Shown: piece after piece, positions 1-8,342 of the stretch
How positions within the stretch are numbered: the stretch's first letter is position 1
Layout of the letters: each line of letters opens with the position of its first letter
Translations under genes and position numbers: made by a program
The notes under the pieces: generated by a model
What the model was told of the DNA's origin: nothing
What the model saw: the letters and a program-made list of their open reading frames with translations, nothing else
The model's database searches: none
NCBI RefSeq assembly: GCF_001556045.1
Contig: NZ_LSIC01000135.1
Coordinates: 1 to 38,260, forward strand
DNA: 38,260 bases
DNA from: Bradyrhizobium sp. CCH5-F6
GTDB lineage: Bacteria; Pseudomonadota; Alphaproteobacteria; Rhizobiales; Xanthobacteraceae
Direction of reading: 5' to 3'

Positions 1-512
1 CTCCCACCCAGCCCGACTTAACCGGAAATGCGCTGTTTTTCGACCGGTAGAGCGTTTGCGTCAGTCCACAATCCGTGGTCTCAAACAGGGCGTTTGGCCT
101 GTTGACGTGGCGCAGCAAGGCAAAAACCTTTGCACCCCTGCCTCGCCAGAGTGGGGAGCGAAGTCCTCGAGAACGGTTGCAATCAGATCGGGTTGCAGCT
201 TGAAATCATAATATCGGCCTGGAGCGCCATCACCGACGCCGGCATACGGATGCGTTCGTGGCGGGCGCCGCAGCAGGAGACTCGTCCGATCTTGAATGAC
301 GACCGGCATCGATTTGCTCCCAACTAACCGGTCCCAACAGCCCGGCTTTGCCTGAGCATGATGCTGGTTCCATCGCGCTCATCGTAGTGATCGACAGACG
401 GCCGGTCGAATCTTTGCGAGGCGATTCCAGCGCTGGAACGACAAGTTGCCGCACGGGCCCAATGCTGCAACGGCATTACACTTATAAAGGCGCGTGGATG
501 AGAGACTGACAC
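1..512. other. No supportable gene
   Basis: I see no convincing gene here. Short open frames exist on both strands, but none has a recognisable domain or a good ribosome binding site. On the minus strand between about 300 and 1 there is a stretch that reads somewhat like protein if a frame change near 130 is allowed, so a decayed gene tail is possible, but I cannot assign it to a family. Confidence 0.4.
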
Positions 513-1039
513 ATGAGCGCGATTTCGCCAGCCGAGCCCTCTCGACGCGATTTTCTCTACGTCGCGACAGCGGCGGCAGGAAGCGTCGGCGCGGCTGTCA
601 CGCTGGTTCCGCTGATCTCGCAAATGAACCCGGACGCCTCGACGGTCGCGGCCGGCGCACCGATCGAGGTTGACCTGTCGCCCATCGCGGAGGGCCAGAT
701 CATCAAGGTGTTCTGGCGCAGCAAGCCGATCTTCATCTTTCATCGCGGCCAGAAAGACATAGACGGGGCTCGTCGCGTCGACTGGCATAACCTGATCGAT
801 CCTGCGCCGGATACGGAGCGCGTGAAGCCGGGGCATGATGCCTAGGTCGTTGTCATCGGCATTTGCACCCATCTCGGCTGCATCCCGCTGCCCAATCAGG
901 GCGATTACGATGGTTGGTTCTGCCCCTGCCACGGCTCGCAGTACGATGCCGCCGGGCGAGTCCGCCGTGGACCGGCGCCCAAGAATCTCTATCTGCCTCC
1001 CTACGAATTCTGTCAGATACCCAAATCCGGATTGGCTGA
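513..1039 (+). pseudogene. petA: Rieske iron-sulfur protein (petA-like), broken by an in-frame TAG and a frameshift
   Basis: This encodes a relative of the Rieske subunit of the cytochrome bc1 complex, which passes electrons from ubiquinol to cytochrome c at the outer face of the inner membrane. It starts with a Tat-type signal anchor (SRRDFLY, then a hydrophobic stretch) and keeps the family's IEVDLSPIAEGQ and HRGQKDID segments. At 843-845 a TAG stands where the family has a conserved Trp. The same frame then continues through both cluster-binding boxes, CTHLGC and CPCHGSQYD. Near 1010 one base appears to be missing. Adding it restores a normal tail ([12 protein letters not shown]) ending at 1039. 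No cytochrome b or c1 gene follows, so this is an orphan copy. The two lesions are seen directly; loss of function is inferred. Confidence 0.85.
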
Positions 1040-1104
1040 ACCAAGGTTCCCCCTCGGATCGAGGTGCCTCAACCCGAATTGACCATCAGGCTCTGAGAGG
1101 CACG

Positions 1105-1497
1105 ATGCGAGACTGGCAATTCGCCAAGCGAGCTGTTATCTATCTATCCATGCTCGACATGGGCCGTCGAATTGCTGCGATCCTGTTGACCTTGGCCCTC
1201 ACGCTGGGACCGGGCACCGGCCGTATGTTCGCTTCGCCTGACCAGGGCAAAGCGGCGGTCGTGATGTCGAGCGATATGCATTCCTCCGGCAAATGCGGCG
1301 ACTGCGAGGGCAGCAAGGCGGGGATGCCGGCTGCCACGTGTTCGATCAGTTGCAGTGGCATAGTGGCCGTTTTGCCCGGAACCGTGGCTGCTGATCGGTC
1401 GCCCGAAACGGTGCAGGGATCTATCGCCGTGTCCCATAGGGTGGGGCGGACCATTCCTCCCGATCCTTATCCTCCTAGACCTACCATCCTGAGCTGA
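1105..1497 (+). CDS. Small exported Cys-containing protein of unknown function
   Basis: I do not recognise a named family. The product has an N-terminal signal-like hydrophobic stretch (IAAILLTLALTLG) and a short mature region with four cysteines arranged as CGDC followed by CSISC. It ends in a Pro-rich tail (PPDPYPPRPTILS). The start at 1105 has an AGAGG-like site just upstream, but ATG codons at 1150 and 1159 in the same frame place the signal peptide closer to the N-terminus and are equally likely. It sits between the petA-like remnant and a multicopper oxidase gene, so a periplasmic metal-related role is a reasonable guess, based on position and cysteines only. Confidence 0.6.
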   Translation: MRDWQFAKRAVIYLSMLDMGRRIAAILLTLALTLGPGTGRMFASPDQGKAAVVMSSDMHSSGKCGDCEGSKAGMPAATCSISCSGIVAVLPGTVAADRSPETVQGSIAVSHRVGRTIPPDPYPPRPTILS

Positions 1498-1636
1498 GGC
1501 GCGTCGCCAGCGAGCGACGTAGCCCACGAGCATGCGTGCGGTGCAATGACACATCGTGTGCGTGCTCGCACCGGAGATGCATGCCGCTCCTCAAGAGCTG
1601 CACGCAGTCACGCTCCAATGCACAGGATGGCGACAG

Positions 1637-3049
1637 ATGTCCTTCCTTCGTGACCTGAAAATTGACCGCCGGACGTTTCTTGTTGGCAGCTCGGCTCTTG
1701 CCGCCGTCGCATTTTCGGGCGGCAGCCGAGGCGCTGCCATGCCCGGTCGGGAACTCGCGCTTGCGGCCAGGCCGAAACGACTGCAGCTCGTTGGCGCTCC
1801 TTACAATGACACCGATGTTTGGTCTTACAACGCCAGCGTTCCGGGCCCCGAGATTCGCATTCGGCAGGGCGAGCGCTTGCGCGTCGTTCTCGATAATCAG
1901 CTGCCCCAGGCGACGACGATCCATTGGCATGGAGTGCGGGTCCCCAACGGCATGGATGGGGTTCCATTCTTGACCCAGAAGCCGATCGGGCCTGGTGAAA
2001 CATTCGCCTACGAATTCGAATGTCCAGATGCGGGGACCTATTGGTACCACCCGCATCACCATAGCGCAGAGCAGGTCGGCCGAGGGCTTGCGGGCGTGTT
2101 GATCATTGAGGAAGCCGAACCGGTAGAGGTCGACCGTGATGTGGTCTGGGTCCTCGGTGACTGGCGACTGAACCGCGATGCGTCAATCGTCGACGACTTC
2201 GGCAACCGTATGGAAGCGACGATGGCGGGTCGGATCGGCAACACCGTCACCATCAACGGCCGCGTCCCCGAGACATTTCAGGTCCGCGCCGGCGAGCGAC
2301 TGCGCCTTCGGCTCATCAATGCCTCACCCGCACGGATTTTCGGACTCGAGTTTCGGAAACATCGACCGGTGATCATTGCGCTCGACGGTCAGCCGATCGA
2401 GCCGCACGAACCTCCGAAAGGTCAGATTGTGTTGGGACCTGCCATGCGGGCGGACATTGTGCTGGAGATGAACGGCGAGCCCGACAGTAAAGCCTTCGTG
2501 CGCGATACCTTCTACGAAGGGCGCGCGTACAGGCTGGTCGACCTCGTCTACAGCGGAGAGCCGCGCCTGCGAGAGCGCCCGCTCGATCCGCCGGCTCGCA
2601 TGCGCGCGAACACGATGCCGGAGCCGGACCTCGTCAATGCCGAAAGGCACAGCGCGGTCCTGCAAGGCGGGATGATGGGTGGCCGCGGCATGATGATGGG
2701 CATGAGCGGCGGCATGGGCGGGATGGGATGGTCGATCAACGGCGTCGCCGCGACCGGCCACAATCTGGCGCCGATGCTTACGCTGTCGCGCGGCCGCTCA
2801 TACGTTCTCGCCGTGCGCAACGACACCGCTTGGTATCATCCCGTCCACCTCCACGGTCACTCGTTCCGCGTCATCGCCCGCAACGGCAGGCCGACGCGCT
2901 ACCGCGAGTGGCTGGATACCGTCCTGATCCCGCCGCGGGAGCAAGCCGACATCGCGTTCGTTGCCGACAACCCGGGCGACTGGATGTTTCACTGCCACAT
3001 CCTCGACCACCAGGAGGGGGGAATGATGGCCGTTATTCGCGTGGCCTAG
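1637..3049 (+). CDS. Tat-exported multicopper oxidase (CueO/CopA-like)
   Basis: This is a periplasmic copper oxidase that couples oxidation of Cu(I) or organic substrates to reduction of oxygen to water. From the ATG at 1637 the protein has 470 residues. It carries a twin-arginine signal (DRRTFLVG, Arg11-12) and three cupredoxin domains. All four copper-binding boxes are present: HWHG near residue 96, YHPHHH near 137, HPVHLHGHSF in the C-terminal domain, and HCHILDHQEGGMM at the end. A Met-rich insert (GGMMGGRGMMMGMSGGMGG) precedes domain three, as in CueO-type cuprous oxidases. The open frame extends upstream to 1556, but 1637 has an AGGA site 8 nt upstream and begins directly before the Tat signal. 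A cytochrome c gene follows 15 nt after the stop. Confidence 0.93.
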   Translation: MSFLRDLKIDRRTFLVGSSALAAVAFSGGSRGAAMPGRELALAARPKRLQLVGAPYNDTDVWSYNASVPGPEIRIRQGERLRVVLDNQLPQATTIHWHGVRVPNGMDGVPFLTQKPIGPGETFAYEFECPDAGTYWYHPHHHSAEQVGRGLAGVLIIEEAEPVEVDRDVVWVLGDWRLNRDASIVDDFGNRMEATMAGRIGNTVTINGRVPETFQVRAGERLRLRLINASPARIFGLEFRKHRPVIIALDGQPIEPHEPPKGQIVLGPAMRADIVLEMNGEPDSKAFVRDTFYEGRAYRLVDLVYSGEPRLRERPLDPPARMRANTMPEPDLVNAERHSAVLQGGMMGGRGMMMGMSGGMGGMGWSINGVAATGHNLAPMLTLSRGRSYVLAVRNDTAWYHPVHLHGHSFRVIARNGRPTRYREWLDTVLIPPREQADIAFVADNPGDWMFHCHILDHQEGGMMAVIRVA

Positions 3050-3064
3050 GTGCGGAGAGATTCG

Positions 3065-3769
3065 ATGAAGGCACCATATGCCCTTACCATCATCGCAGTC
3101 CTTACTTCGGCCGCGCTCGAACGCGCGCATGCAGACGGCAATCCGCAACGGGGCGCGATGATCTACGGCGCATGCGCGGCCTGCCACTCCCTCGAGCCCA
3201 ATCTGCATCTGACGGGGCCAAGTCTTGCTGGCCTCTGGGGCAAGAAACCGGCTTCGGTAGCAGATTTCGCGCGATATTCGAACGCGCTCAAAACGAGGCA
3301 GGATTTCGTCTGGGAGGAAGCGTCGCTCTACGCCTGGCTTGCCGATCCGAAGGCGTTCGTTCCTGGCACGTACATGACGTTTCGTGGGATTCAGGACGAT
3401 AAGCAGCGGAACGATCTGATCGCCTTCCTCAAGCTTGCGATGGCGCCGAACGGTGCGAAGTCCGTCGTTGCACAAGGACTGATTCCGGCCGAAGAGGCGC
3501 GTGGACAGGCCCCCGAACCGCTTGAGAACGCCGGTCCTGAAGCGCGGGTTACCGCGGTTCGGCATTGCCACGGCACATTCTTCGTGAGCACGGCAGACGG
3601 CAAGGAGCGTCCGTTCTGGGAGCTTAATCTGCGCCTCAAGGTCGACTCCGGACCAACCGGCCCGAAGGGAAAACCGGTGTTGCTCCCAGCCGGCATGCAA
3701 GGCGACCGAGGATCGCTGGTGTTCTCCGATCCGGCCGAGATTGGACGATCGATCGAGGAAAAGTGCTGA
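3065..3769 (+). CDS. Exported c-type cytochrome with extra C-terminal domain
   Basis: A single-haem periplasmic cytochrome c, 234 residues from the ATG at 3065 (GGAGAG site 6 nt upstream). A signal peptide ends near ALERAHADG. The haem motif CAACH lies at residues 37-41. A Met in GTYMTFRGIQ is a likely axial ligand. The first 110 residues match cytochrome c550-like domains. A C-terminal domain (about residues 155-234) has the pattern VRHCHGTFFVSTADGK, FWELNLRLK and AGMQGDRGSLVF, which I know only as a companion domain of this cytochrome subfamily. It follows the multicopper oxidase closely, so it could exchange electrons with it; that partner is inferred. A diverged paralogue starts at 32313. 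Confidence 0.85.
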   Translation: MKAPYALTIIAVLTSAALERAHADGNPQRGAMIYGACAACHSLEPNLHLTGPSLAGLWGKKPASVADFARYSNALKTRQDFVWEEASLYAWLADPKAFVPGTYMTFRGIQDDKQRNDLIAFLKLAMAPNGAKSVVAQGLIPAEEARGQAPEPLENAGPEARVTAVRHCHGTFFVSTADGKERPFWELNLRLKVDSGPTGPKGKPVLLPAGMQGDRGSLVFSDPAEIGRSIEEKC

Positions 3770-3812
3770 GGCCAAGACCGACTCGAACTCACTCAATCAT
3801 GGAGACTACAGG

Positions 3813-4334
3813 ATGAACCGCAGAACGATGATGATCATAACAGCGTTGCTGGCGCTTTCCGGTCTCGGCGCGGCAGCAGGAATTTATACGGGGCAAACAA
3901 GAACGCCCGGCGGCGCATCGACGGATCAGCAACCGGTAACTGGACCGGTGCTCGCCGCGAACAGGCCCAGCGCCACTCTCTACCGGAATCCGAACTGCGA
4001 TTGCTGTCTGGAATACGCCAAGTATCTGCATAGCAACGGGTTCGACATCGCGGTGGATGCAAAGCAGGATCTTTCGGCGATCAGAAAGCAATTGCGCGTT
4101 CCGCAGCGTCTCGAAGGCTGTCACGTGATGGTCATCGACCAGTATGCGGTCGAAGGCCACGTTCCAGTGAAGACGCTCAATAAACTGCTTTCCGAGCATC
4201 CCGACATCATCGGCGTTTCGCTTCCGGGCATGCCGACGGGCACACCAGGCATGACTGGCCCGAAGAGAGGACCTTTCACCGTATACGAAATTCCCAAAGA
4301 CAGCGCGCCCGCAAAGGTCTTCTCGGTTGAGTAG
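3813..4334 (+). CDS. DUF411 periplasmic copper-binding protein (CopG-like)
   Basis: This is a DUF411 (COG3019) protein. Members such as CopG bind copper through a CxCC-type motif in a thioredoxin-like fold. The product has 173 residues, with a signal anchor at residues 7-25 and the motif NPNCDCCLEYAK with Cys62, Cys64 and Cys65. The second conserved block (EGCHVMVIDQYAVEGHVPV) contains another Cys and the family His. The C-terminal GMPTGTPGM segment is also typical. The start at 3813 has GGAG 8 nt upstream; the open frame extends further but lacks a better site. It lies in the copper block between a cytochrome c and a CcmG-like thioredoxin. Confidence 0.9.
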   Translation: MNRRTMMIITALLALSGLGAAAGIYTGQTRTPGGASTDQQPVTGPVLAANRPSATLYRNPNCDCCLEYAKYLHSNGFDIAVDAKQDLSAIRKQLRVPQRLEGCHVMVIDQYAVEGHVPVKTLNKLLSEHPDIIGVSLPGMPTGTPGMTGPKRGPFTVYEIPKDSAPAKVFSVE

Positions 4335-4375
4335 ATCAGAATGATGCGTCGGCTGCTCTGACGATCGAGGAAGCC

Positions 4376-4972
4376 ATGGCCATCGAAGAGATACTGACGA
4401 CGACAGCCAATTCTGACCTGCGGAGCAGACCACTGCAACGATGGCGGCTGGTCTTTTGGCTTCCGCTCGGGGTGTTTTTGATTTTGGTCGTTGCGCTTGC
4501 CTGGGGCATGACCCGCAATCCAGGCACCATCCCTTCGGTGTTGATAGGAAAACCCGTCCCGCAATTCCGCTTGCCACCAGTCAAGGGGCGTACCCTCGGC
4601 CTATCGAGCGAGGATCTGCGGGGTGAGGTTTCGCTCGTCAACGTCTTTGCATCGTGGTGTGTCGCGTGCCGCGAAGAGCATCCGATCTTCATGCAAGTGA
4701 AGGCCGATGGCATCGTTCCCATCCATGGTCTCAACTGCAAGGACCAGCCGGACAACGCAGCCAGATGGCTCAATACCATGGGCGATCCTTACACGCACAC
4801 CGGTGCCGATATCAGTGGGCGCGTCGCCATCGATTGGGGCGTCTACGGTGTCCCCGAAACGTTCGTCATTACCAAGGACGGCCACATTGCCTACAAGCAC
4901 ATCGGCGCGGTGACGCCGCACGTCTTGGAGGAGAAACTTCTCCCTCTTATCCGAAGGCTTCAACAGCAATGA
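4376..4972 (+). CDS. CcmG/DsbE-like membrane-anchored thiol oxidoreductase
   Basis: A 198-residue thioredoxin-fold protein of the CcmG/DsbE family. CcmG proteins reduce apocytochrome cysteines in the periplasm so haem can be attached. One membrane anchor lies at about residues 25-45. The active site is WCVAC (Cys95, Cys98), and the cis-proline loop is in VYGVPETFVI. FRLPPVKG near residue 65 is a typical lead-in. The stop overlaps the start of the next thioredoxin gene (ATGA at 4969-4972), so the two are translationally coupled. With CcdA at 10650 and several c-type cytochromes nearby, it fits a local cytochrome or copper-protein thiol pathway. Confidence 0.9.
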   Translation: MAIEEILTTTANSDLRSRPLQRWRLVFWLPLGVFLILVVALAWGMTRNPGTIPSVLIGKPVPQFRLPPVKGRTLGLSSEDLRGEVSLVNVFASWCVACREEHPIFMQVKADGIVPIHGLNCKDQPDNAARWLNTMGDPYTHTGADISGRVAIDWGVYGVPETFVITKDGHIAYKHIGAVTPHVLEEKLLPLIRRLQQQ

Positions 4973-5574
4973 TCCGCACAAAGAAAACGATCTTGCAACT
5001 TGTTCGAGTCCGCCTCGCGGCAGCGTTGGTCGCTGCAGCCTGGACAACGGTAGCGATGGCACAGGACGGCAAGACGTTTGTCATGCATGCGGCCCCCAAG
5101 CCGATCGCTTCGATCCAGTTCGAGGACGCGCAAGGCAAGGTACGCAGCCTGGCTGATTTCCATGGCAAGGTTGTCCTCCTCAACGTTTGGGCGACGTGGT
5201 GCATCCCCTGCCGCAAAGAAATGCCGGCGCTCGATCGATTGCAGGCCCTGTTCGAACCCCGCGATTTCGAAGTGGTGCCGCTGTCCATAGATCGCGGCAT
5301 GGACGTAGTGCGCAAGTTCTATGCCGAGGTCGGAATCCAAAAGCTCGGCCTCTATCGAGACACTTCGGGTAATGCCACACGAGAACTCGGCACGGTTGGT
5401 ATTCCGACGACACTGCTGATCGACCGCGAAGGCCACGAGATCGGCCGTTTGATCGGGCCTGCCGAGTGGGATGCACCTCAGATGGTTGCATTTATCAGGT
5501 GCGTGACTTCTGGGGGCGCTGCGACGCTGTCCCAGGCGGAAGCGAAGCCAACCACCTCGACGTGCCAGACGTGA
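4969..5574 (+). CDS. TlpA-like periplasmic thioredoxin
   Basis: A 201-residue TlpA/ResA-type thioredoxin. TlpA proteins reduce copper chaperones and the Cu-A site subunit of cytochrome oxidase. A signal peptide ends near TVAMAQD. The active site is WCIPC (Cys78, Cys81) within LLNVWATWCIPCRKEMP. The cis-proline is in VGIPTTLLIDREG. It starts inside the stop of the CcmG-like gene, giving a 4-bp overlap. A short tail after the domain holds two extra cysteines. The presence of SCO1-like and PCuAC genes downstream matches the known TlpA substrates; that pairing is inferred. Confidence 0.88.
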   Translation: MIRTKKTILQLVRVRLAAALVAAAWTTVAMAQDGKTFVMHAAPKPIASIQFEDAQGKVRSLADFHGKVVLLNVWATWCIPCRKEMPALDRLQALFEPRDFEVVPLSIDRGMDVVRKFYAEVGIQKLGLYRDTSGNATRELGTVGIPTTLLIDREGHEIGRLIGPAEWDAPQMVAFIRCVTSGGAATLSQAEAKPTTSTCQT

Positions 5575-5632
5575 GATCGACATTTCGGAAGGTGAAACCA
5601 CTAACGACAGTAAATCACATGGAGAAACGCTG

Positions 5633-6061
5633 ATGACTGCACCTCATTCCACCACCACCGCGACCGACGCATCACTCGCGCGCGATCCGCTTTACGCGGC
5701 TCGTCACTATCTGCGAAATCGCTGGACCCTCGTCGCCCTGGCGGTTGTGGCCGTTGGTCTCGGCCTTTACTTCGGCGGCTGGGGGTGGCTGGTCGCAGCC
5801 GGTCTTGCGCCGATCATCTTGAGCACGCTCCCTTGCCTCATCATGTGCGGCCTCGGCTACTGCATGATGTGCCGCGGCCAAAAGCAGTCGGCAGCCTCTC
5901 GCGATGAGGCGGACGCGACGACATCAGCCTCCCCACTGACTTCCGCCACGAACAATGCGTCGGTTGCTGGGGCAAGCTGCTGCCGTGGCACGGCTATTGA
6001 GGAGCCAACGGCAGAAGTGAAACAGGTTCAGTCGAGAGAGAGGAGCAACTCCCATGCGTAA
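5633..6061 (+). CDS. Small Cys-rich inner-membrane protein
   Basis: Not a family I can name. The 142-residue product has two predicted membrane segments (about residues 33-50 and 53-70), then LPCLIMCGLGYCMMCRGQ, with four cysteines packed at the end of the second helix. A low-complexity Ser/Thr/Ala tail follows, with one CC pair. The ATG at 5633 has GGAG 8-10 nt upstream. It overlaps the next gene by 8 bp, so the two are probably cotranslated. The protein at 31186 shows the same layout (W-rich turn, helix, LPC, then Cys pairs), suggesting a small family that occurs twice in this window. A metal or thiol role is a guess from context. Confidence 0.75.
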   Translation: MTAPHSTTTATDASLARDPLYAARHYLRNRWTLVALAVVAVGLGLYFGGWGWLVAAGLAPIILSTLPCLIMCGLGYCMMCRGQKQSAASRDEADATTSASPLTSATNNASVAGASCCRGTAIEEPTAEVKQVQSRERSNSHA

Positions 6062-6323
6062 ATCCACACTAGCGCTCGCATTCGCGTCCGTTCTCGCTGG
6101 GGGCGTCATCGCTGGTCCTGCCCTCTATGCGGACGACAATCACCGCTCATCCGGCTCGATGATGGGTCGTGGGATGATGGGAGACAGCGACGGGGGCGGC
6201 ATGATGGGTATGATGAAGCAGATGAGCCAAATGATGGATCACTGCAATGGCATGACGGGCAACAGTCGCCCCAACGAGCAGTGGCGGAGGAACGAACCGT
6301 CGCAGCCCGATCATAAGGAATGA
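6054..6323 (+). CDS. Small Met-rich exported protein
   Basis: An 89-residue protein with a clear signal peptide (LALAFASVLAGGVIAGPALYAD) and a mature part full of Met-Met-Gly motifs (SMMGRGMMG, GMMGMMKQMSQMMD) with one His and one Cys. Met clusters of this kind bind Cu(I) or Ag(I) in the periplasm. No enzyme domain is present. GAGGAG lies 9 nt upstream of the start, inside the end of the preceding gene. It resembles the larger Met-rich protein at 12572 in composition. The copper-binding role is inferred from composition and neighbours. Confidence 0.75.
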   Translation: MRKSTLALAFASVLAGGVIAGPALYADDNHRSSGSMMGRGMMGDSDGGGMMGMMKQMSQMMDHCNGMTGNSRPNEQWRRNEPSQPDHKE

Positions 6324-6384
6324 CGGAGATTGCGCAGTGGCGAACCAAGATTGCGCCCGCCAGATCGAACCAAATGGAGAAGAA

Positions 6385-7245
6385 ATGACAGGCTTGCGTA
6401 GCGTAGGCGCGGTGGCGCTGCTGATCGGGCTGCTGGTCCTCACCGGACTTTCCCAGAGCGTTTGGGCGGATCAACATGATGGCAACATTGTAGCATTGGC
6501 CTATGATGTTGCGGCCCAATCCCTTTGGAAGGCCGGCGGGCGAGCGCTTTATCGCAGCGCCGACGGCGGCGGGAGCTGGCAGAAAGTCAGGGTTGCACCG
6601 GCTGAGAGCGGCCGGATTTCGAGTCTGGCGGCCTCTCCGGTAGCGAAAGGCGTTCTCTATCTTGCTGGACCGGGAGTGGGCCTGCTGCGGACCGACGATG
6701 ACGGCGCAACCTGGATCGAACGCAACGAGGGCCTGCCCAGTCGAGATGTCATCGCAGTTGCCGCGCATACCACGCAGGCAGAGACAGTGTATGCCGTCCT
6801 CAGGGATCAAGGCGTTTACCGCAGTCAGGACGCCGGGAAATCGTGGCGCCTGATGGAGCGCGCGTCGCAACAGGGTCTACGGCACCTGATCCACTCCAAC
6901 ATGGAGGGCAGCATGCAAACGGGCTGGCTGTTTGCGGCAACCGCGAACGGCGTCCGTCGCGTCATGGATTGTTTCTGTCTCTGGCAGGACGCAGGAAAGC
7001 TCGGCGGACAAGCATACAGCGTTGGTTACGATCCGAAACAGCCCGATCATGTTTATGCAGCGACCGTGCAAGGACTGTTTCGCAGTGGTGACGGCGGAGA
7101 GGACTGGGACGAACTGAAGTCGCCGAGCGCCGACGTTATCGGAATTGTCGTCACACCTTCCGGCGATCTGTTCGTCATCAACGCGAAGGGACGTCTGTAC
7201 AAGAGCGAAGATCAGGGCGGCACATGGACGCAGGTGAATGCATAG
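6385..7245 (+). CDS. Exported Asp-box (BNR-like) beta-propeller protein
   Basis: A 286-residue exported protein with a signal peptide at residues 1-28 and five recognisable Asp-box repeats of the form (R/K)S-x-D-x-G-x-x-W: RSADGGGSWQKV, RTDDDGATWIER, RSQDAGKSWRLM, RSGDGGEDWDEL and KSEDQGGTWTQV. This is the pattern of sialidase/YCF48-type propellers, which mostly act as binding or assembly scaffolds; no catalytic residues are evident. I chose ATG 6385 (GGAG 5 nt upstream) over the GTG at 6337. A Cys pair (DCFC) sits in the fourth blade. The gene overlaps the following cytochrome c gene by 8 bp. One possible role is assembly of a copper or haem protein, inferred from context. Confidence 0.82.
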   Translation: MTGLRSVGAVALLIGLLVLTGLSQSVWADQHDGNIVALAYDVAAQSLWKAGGRALYRSADGGGSWQKVRVAPAESGRISSLAASPVAKGVLYLAGPGVGLLRTDDDGATWIERNEGLPSRDVIAVAAHTTQAETVYAVLRDQGVYRSQDAGKSWRLMERASQQGLRHLIHSNMEGSMQTGWLFAATANGVRRVMDCFCLWQDAGKLGGQAYSVGYDPKQPDHVYAATVQGLFRSGDGGEDWDELKSPSADVIGIVVTPSGDLFVINAKGRLYKSEDQGGTWTQVNA

Positions 7246-7663
7246 AATTGTGGTGGCGGTAATGTTCGGGTTGGCAAGCCAAGCGGGTGCTCGCGGGACA
7301 GAGCTGACAGACGGGCATGCGCTCTATCAGCAATATTGCGCGTCGTGCCACGGCGCCAATGCCGAGGGTGCACCGAATTGGCAGAAGCGTGACGCGCAGG
7401 GAGAGCTCCCGGCGCCGCCGCACAATGCGGAAGGGCACACATGGCGGCATTCCGATGCAGAGCTGTACGAGATGGTGAGCAAGGGCTGGCGAGATCCATT
7501 CAATAAGACCAAAAAACTGACTATGCCCGACTTCGGTAGCGAACTGTCGCCAGAGCAGATTCGTGCGGTGATCACGTATCTGAAGACATTTTGGACACCG
7601 GAGCAAACTCAATTTCAGTTGGAAGAGAGCCAAGGCCACCCTTTTCCGTCTGACGAGCCATAG
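7238..7663 (+). CDS. Small exported c-type cytochrome
   Basis: A 141-residue single-haem cytochrome c. A short signal peptide (VVAVMFGLASQAGA) leads into the haem motif CASCH (Cys34, Cys37, His38), followed by HGANAEGAPNW as in cytochrome c551/cbb3-type domains. The likely axial Met is in KLTMPDFGSELS, followed by the usual C-terminal helix (IRAVITYLKTFW). It starts inside the upstream propeller gene, so both belong to one operon. It would carry electrons in the periplasm; the partner is unknown. Confidence 0.88.
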   Translation: MHRIVVAVMFGLASQAGARGTELTDGHALYQQYCASCHGANAEGAPNWQKRDAQGELPAPPHNAEGHTWRHSDAELYEMVSKGWRDPFNKTKKLTMPDFGSELSPEQIRAVITYLKTFWTPEQTQFQLEESQGHPFPSDEP

Positions 7664-7693
7664 CGCCACGTCAACGGCTCTAGAGAGCTGACG

Positions 7694-8342
7694 ATGAAGT
7701 CGACATACACACTACTGATTTCAATTCTTGCACTCGCGGCTACTGGAGGTCTCGCGCTCGTTGGGGCTCTGCTCGTCACGAGTCCCGTGCCGAGGGCACC
7801 CACGTCGGGGCAGGCGATCGTTGGCAAGGCGGTCAGAACCGGAACCCCCGCCATTGGCGGGCCCCAAAGGCGAGAGCGTCACCGATCAAAGCTTCCGCGG
7901 AAAGTGGCTCCTCATATTCTTTGGCTACACGTTTTGCCCCGACCTGTGCCCGACAGCGCTTGCTAACGTCAGCGTCGCTCTTGAGAAATTCGGCACGGAT
8001 ACAAGTCGGCTTCAACCATTGTTCATCACGGTGGATCCGCAGCGCGACACACGTGACGTCATGGCCGACTATCTGCAGTCTTTTGATCCACGGATCCTTG
8101 GGCTGACTGGAACCCAGGCGCAGATCGACAGCGTGACCAAGGAGTACCGCGTGTACGTTGCTCTGGATAAGACAGAACGCAGCGGCAATGACTATCTCGT
8201 CTCGCATAGCGCATACCTCTACCTGATGGATCCTCAGGGAAAATTCGTCAACGTCATCGAGGGCAACGAGGGCGGGGATGCGATCGCAGCCTGGCTGCGC
8301 AAGGAAATGAGTGGCTCGGTGCGAGGATGGAGATTCGAATGA
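7694..8342 (+). pseudogene. SCO1/SenC copper chaperone gene with a frameshift
   Basis: SCO1/SenC proteins deliver copper to the Cu-A site of cytochrome oxidase and have a thioredoxin-like fold. The start and signal anchor (MKSTYTLLISILALAATGG, 7694 on) are in one frame. From about 7862 the rest continues in another: GESVTDQSFRGKW, the metal site FGYTFCPDLCP, ITVDPQRDT, and the conserved His in YLVSHSAYLYLMDP. The break lies between AIGGP and KGESV, where a few residues of the normal linker seem to be missing, in a GGGCCCC run. The second part keeps all metal ligands but lacks an export signal. This is either a real lesion or a sequencing indel. The stop overlaps the PCuAC start (ATGA). Confidence 0.85.

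Noticed and set aside
61..309. Minus-strand open frame near the window start
   Set aside because: Some stretches look protein-like, but there is no recognisable family, a frame change would be needed, and the start is unsupported.
324..932. Long minus-strand open frame opposite petA
   Set aside because: It is the antisense shadow of a well-conserved Rieske gene in high-GC DNA.
3936..3961. GTAACT-N16-CGAA, near match to the SigF-like promoter
   Set aside because: It has one mismatch, lies inside the DUF411 coding sequence, and no gene starts within 400 nt downstream.
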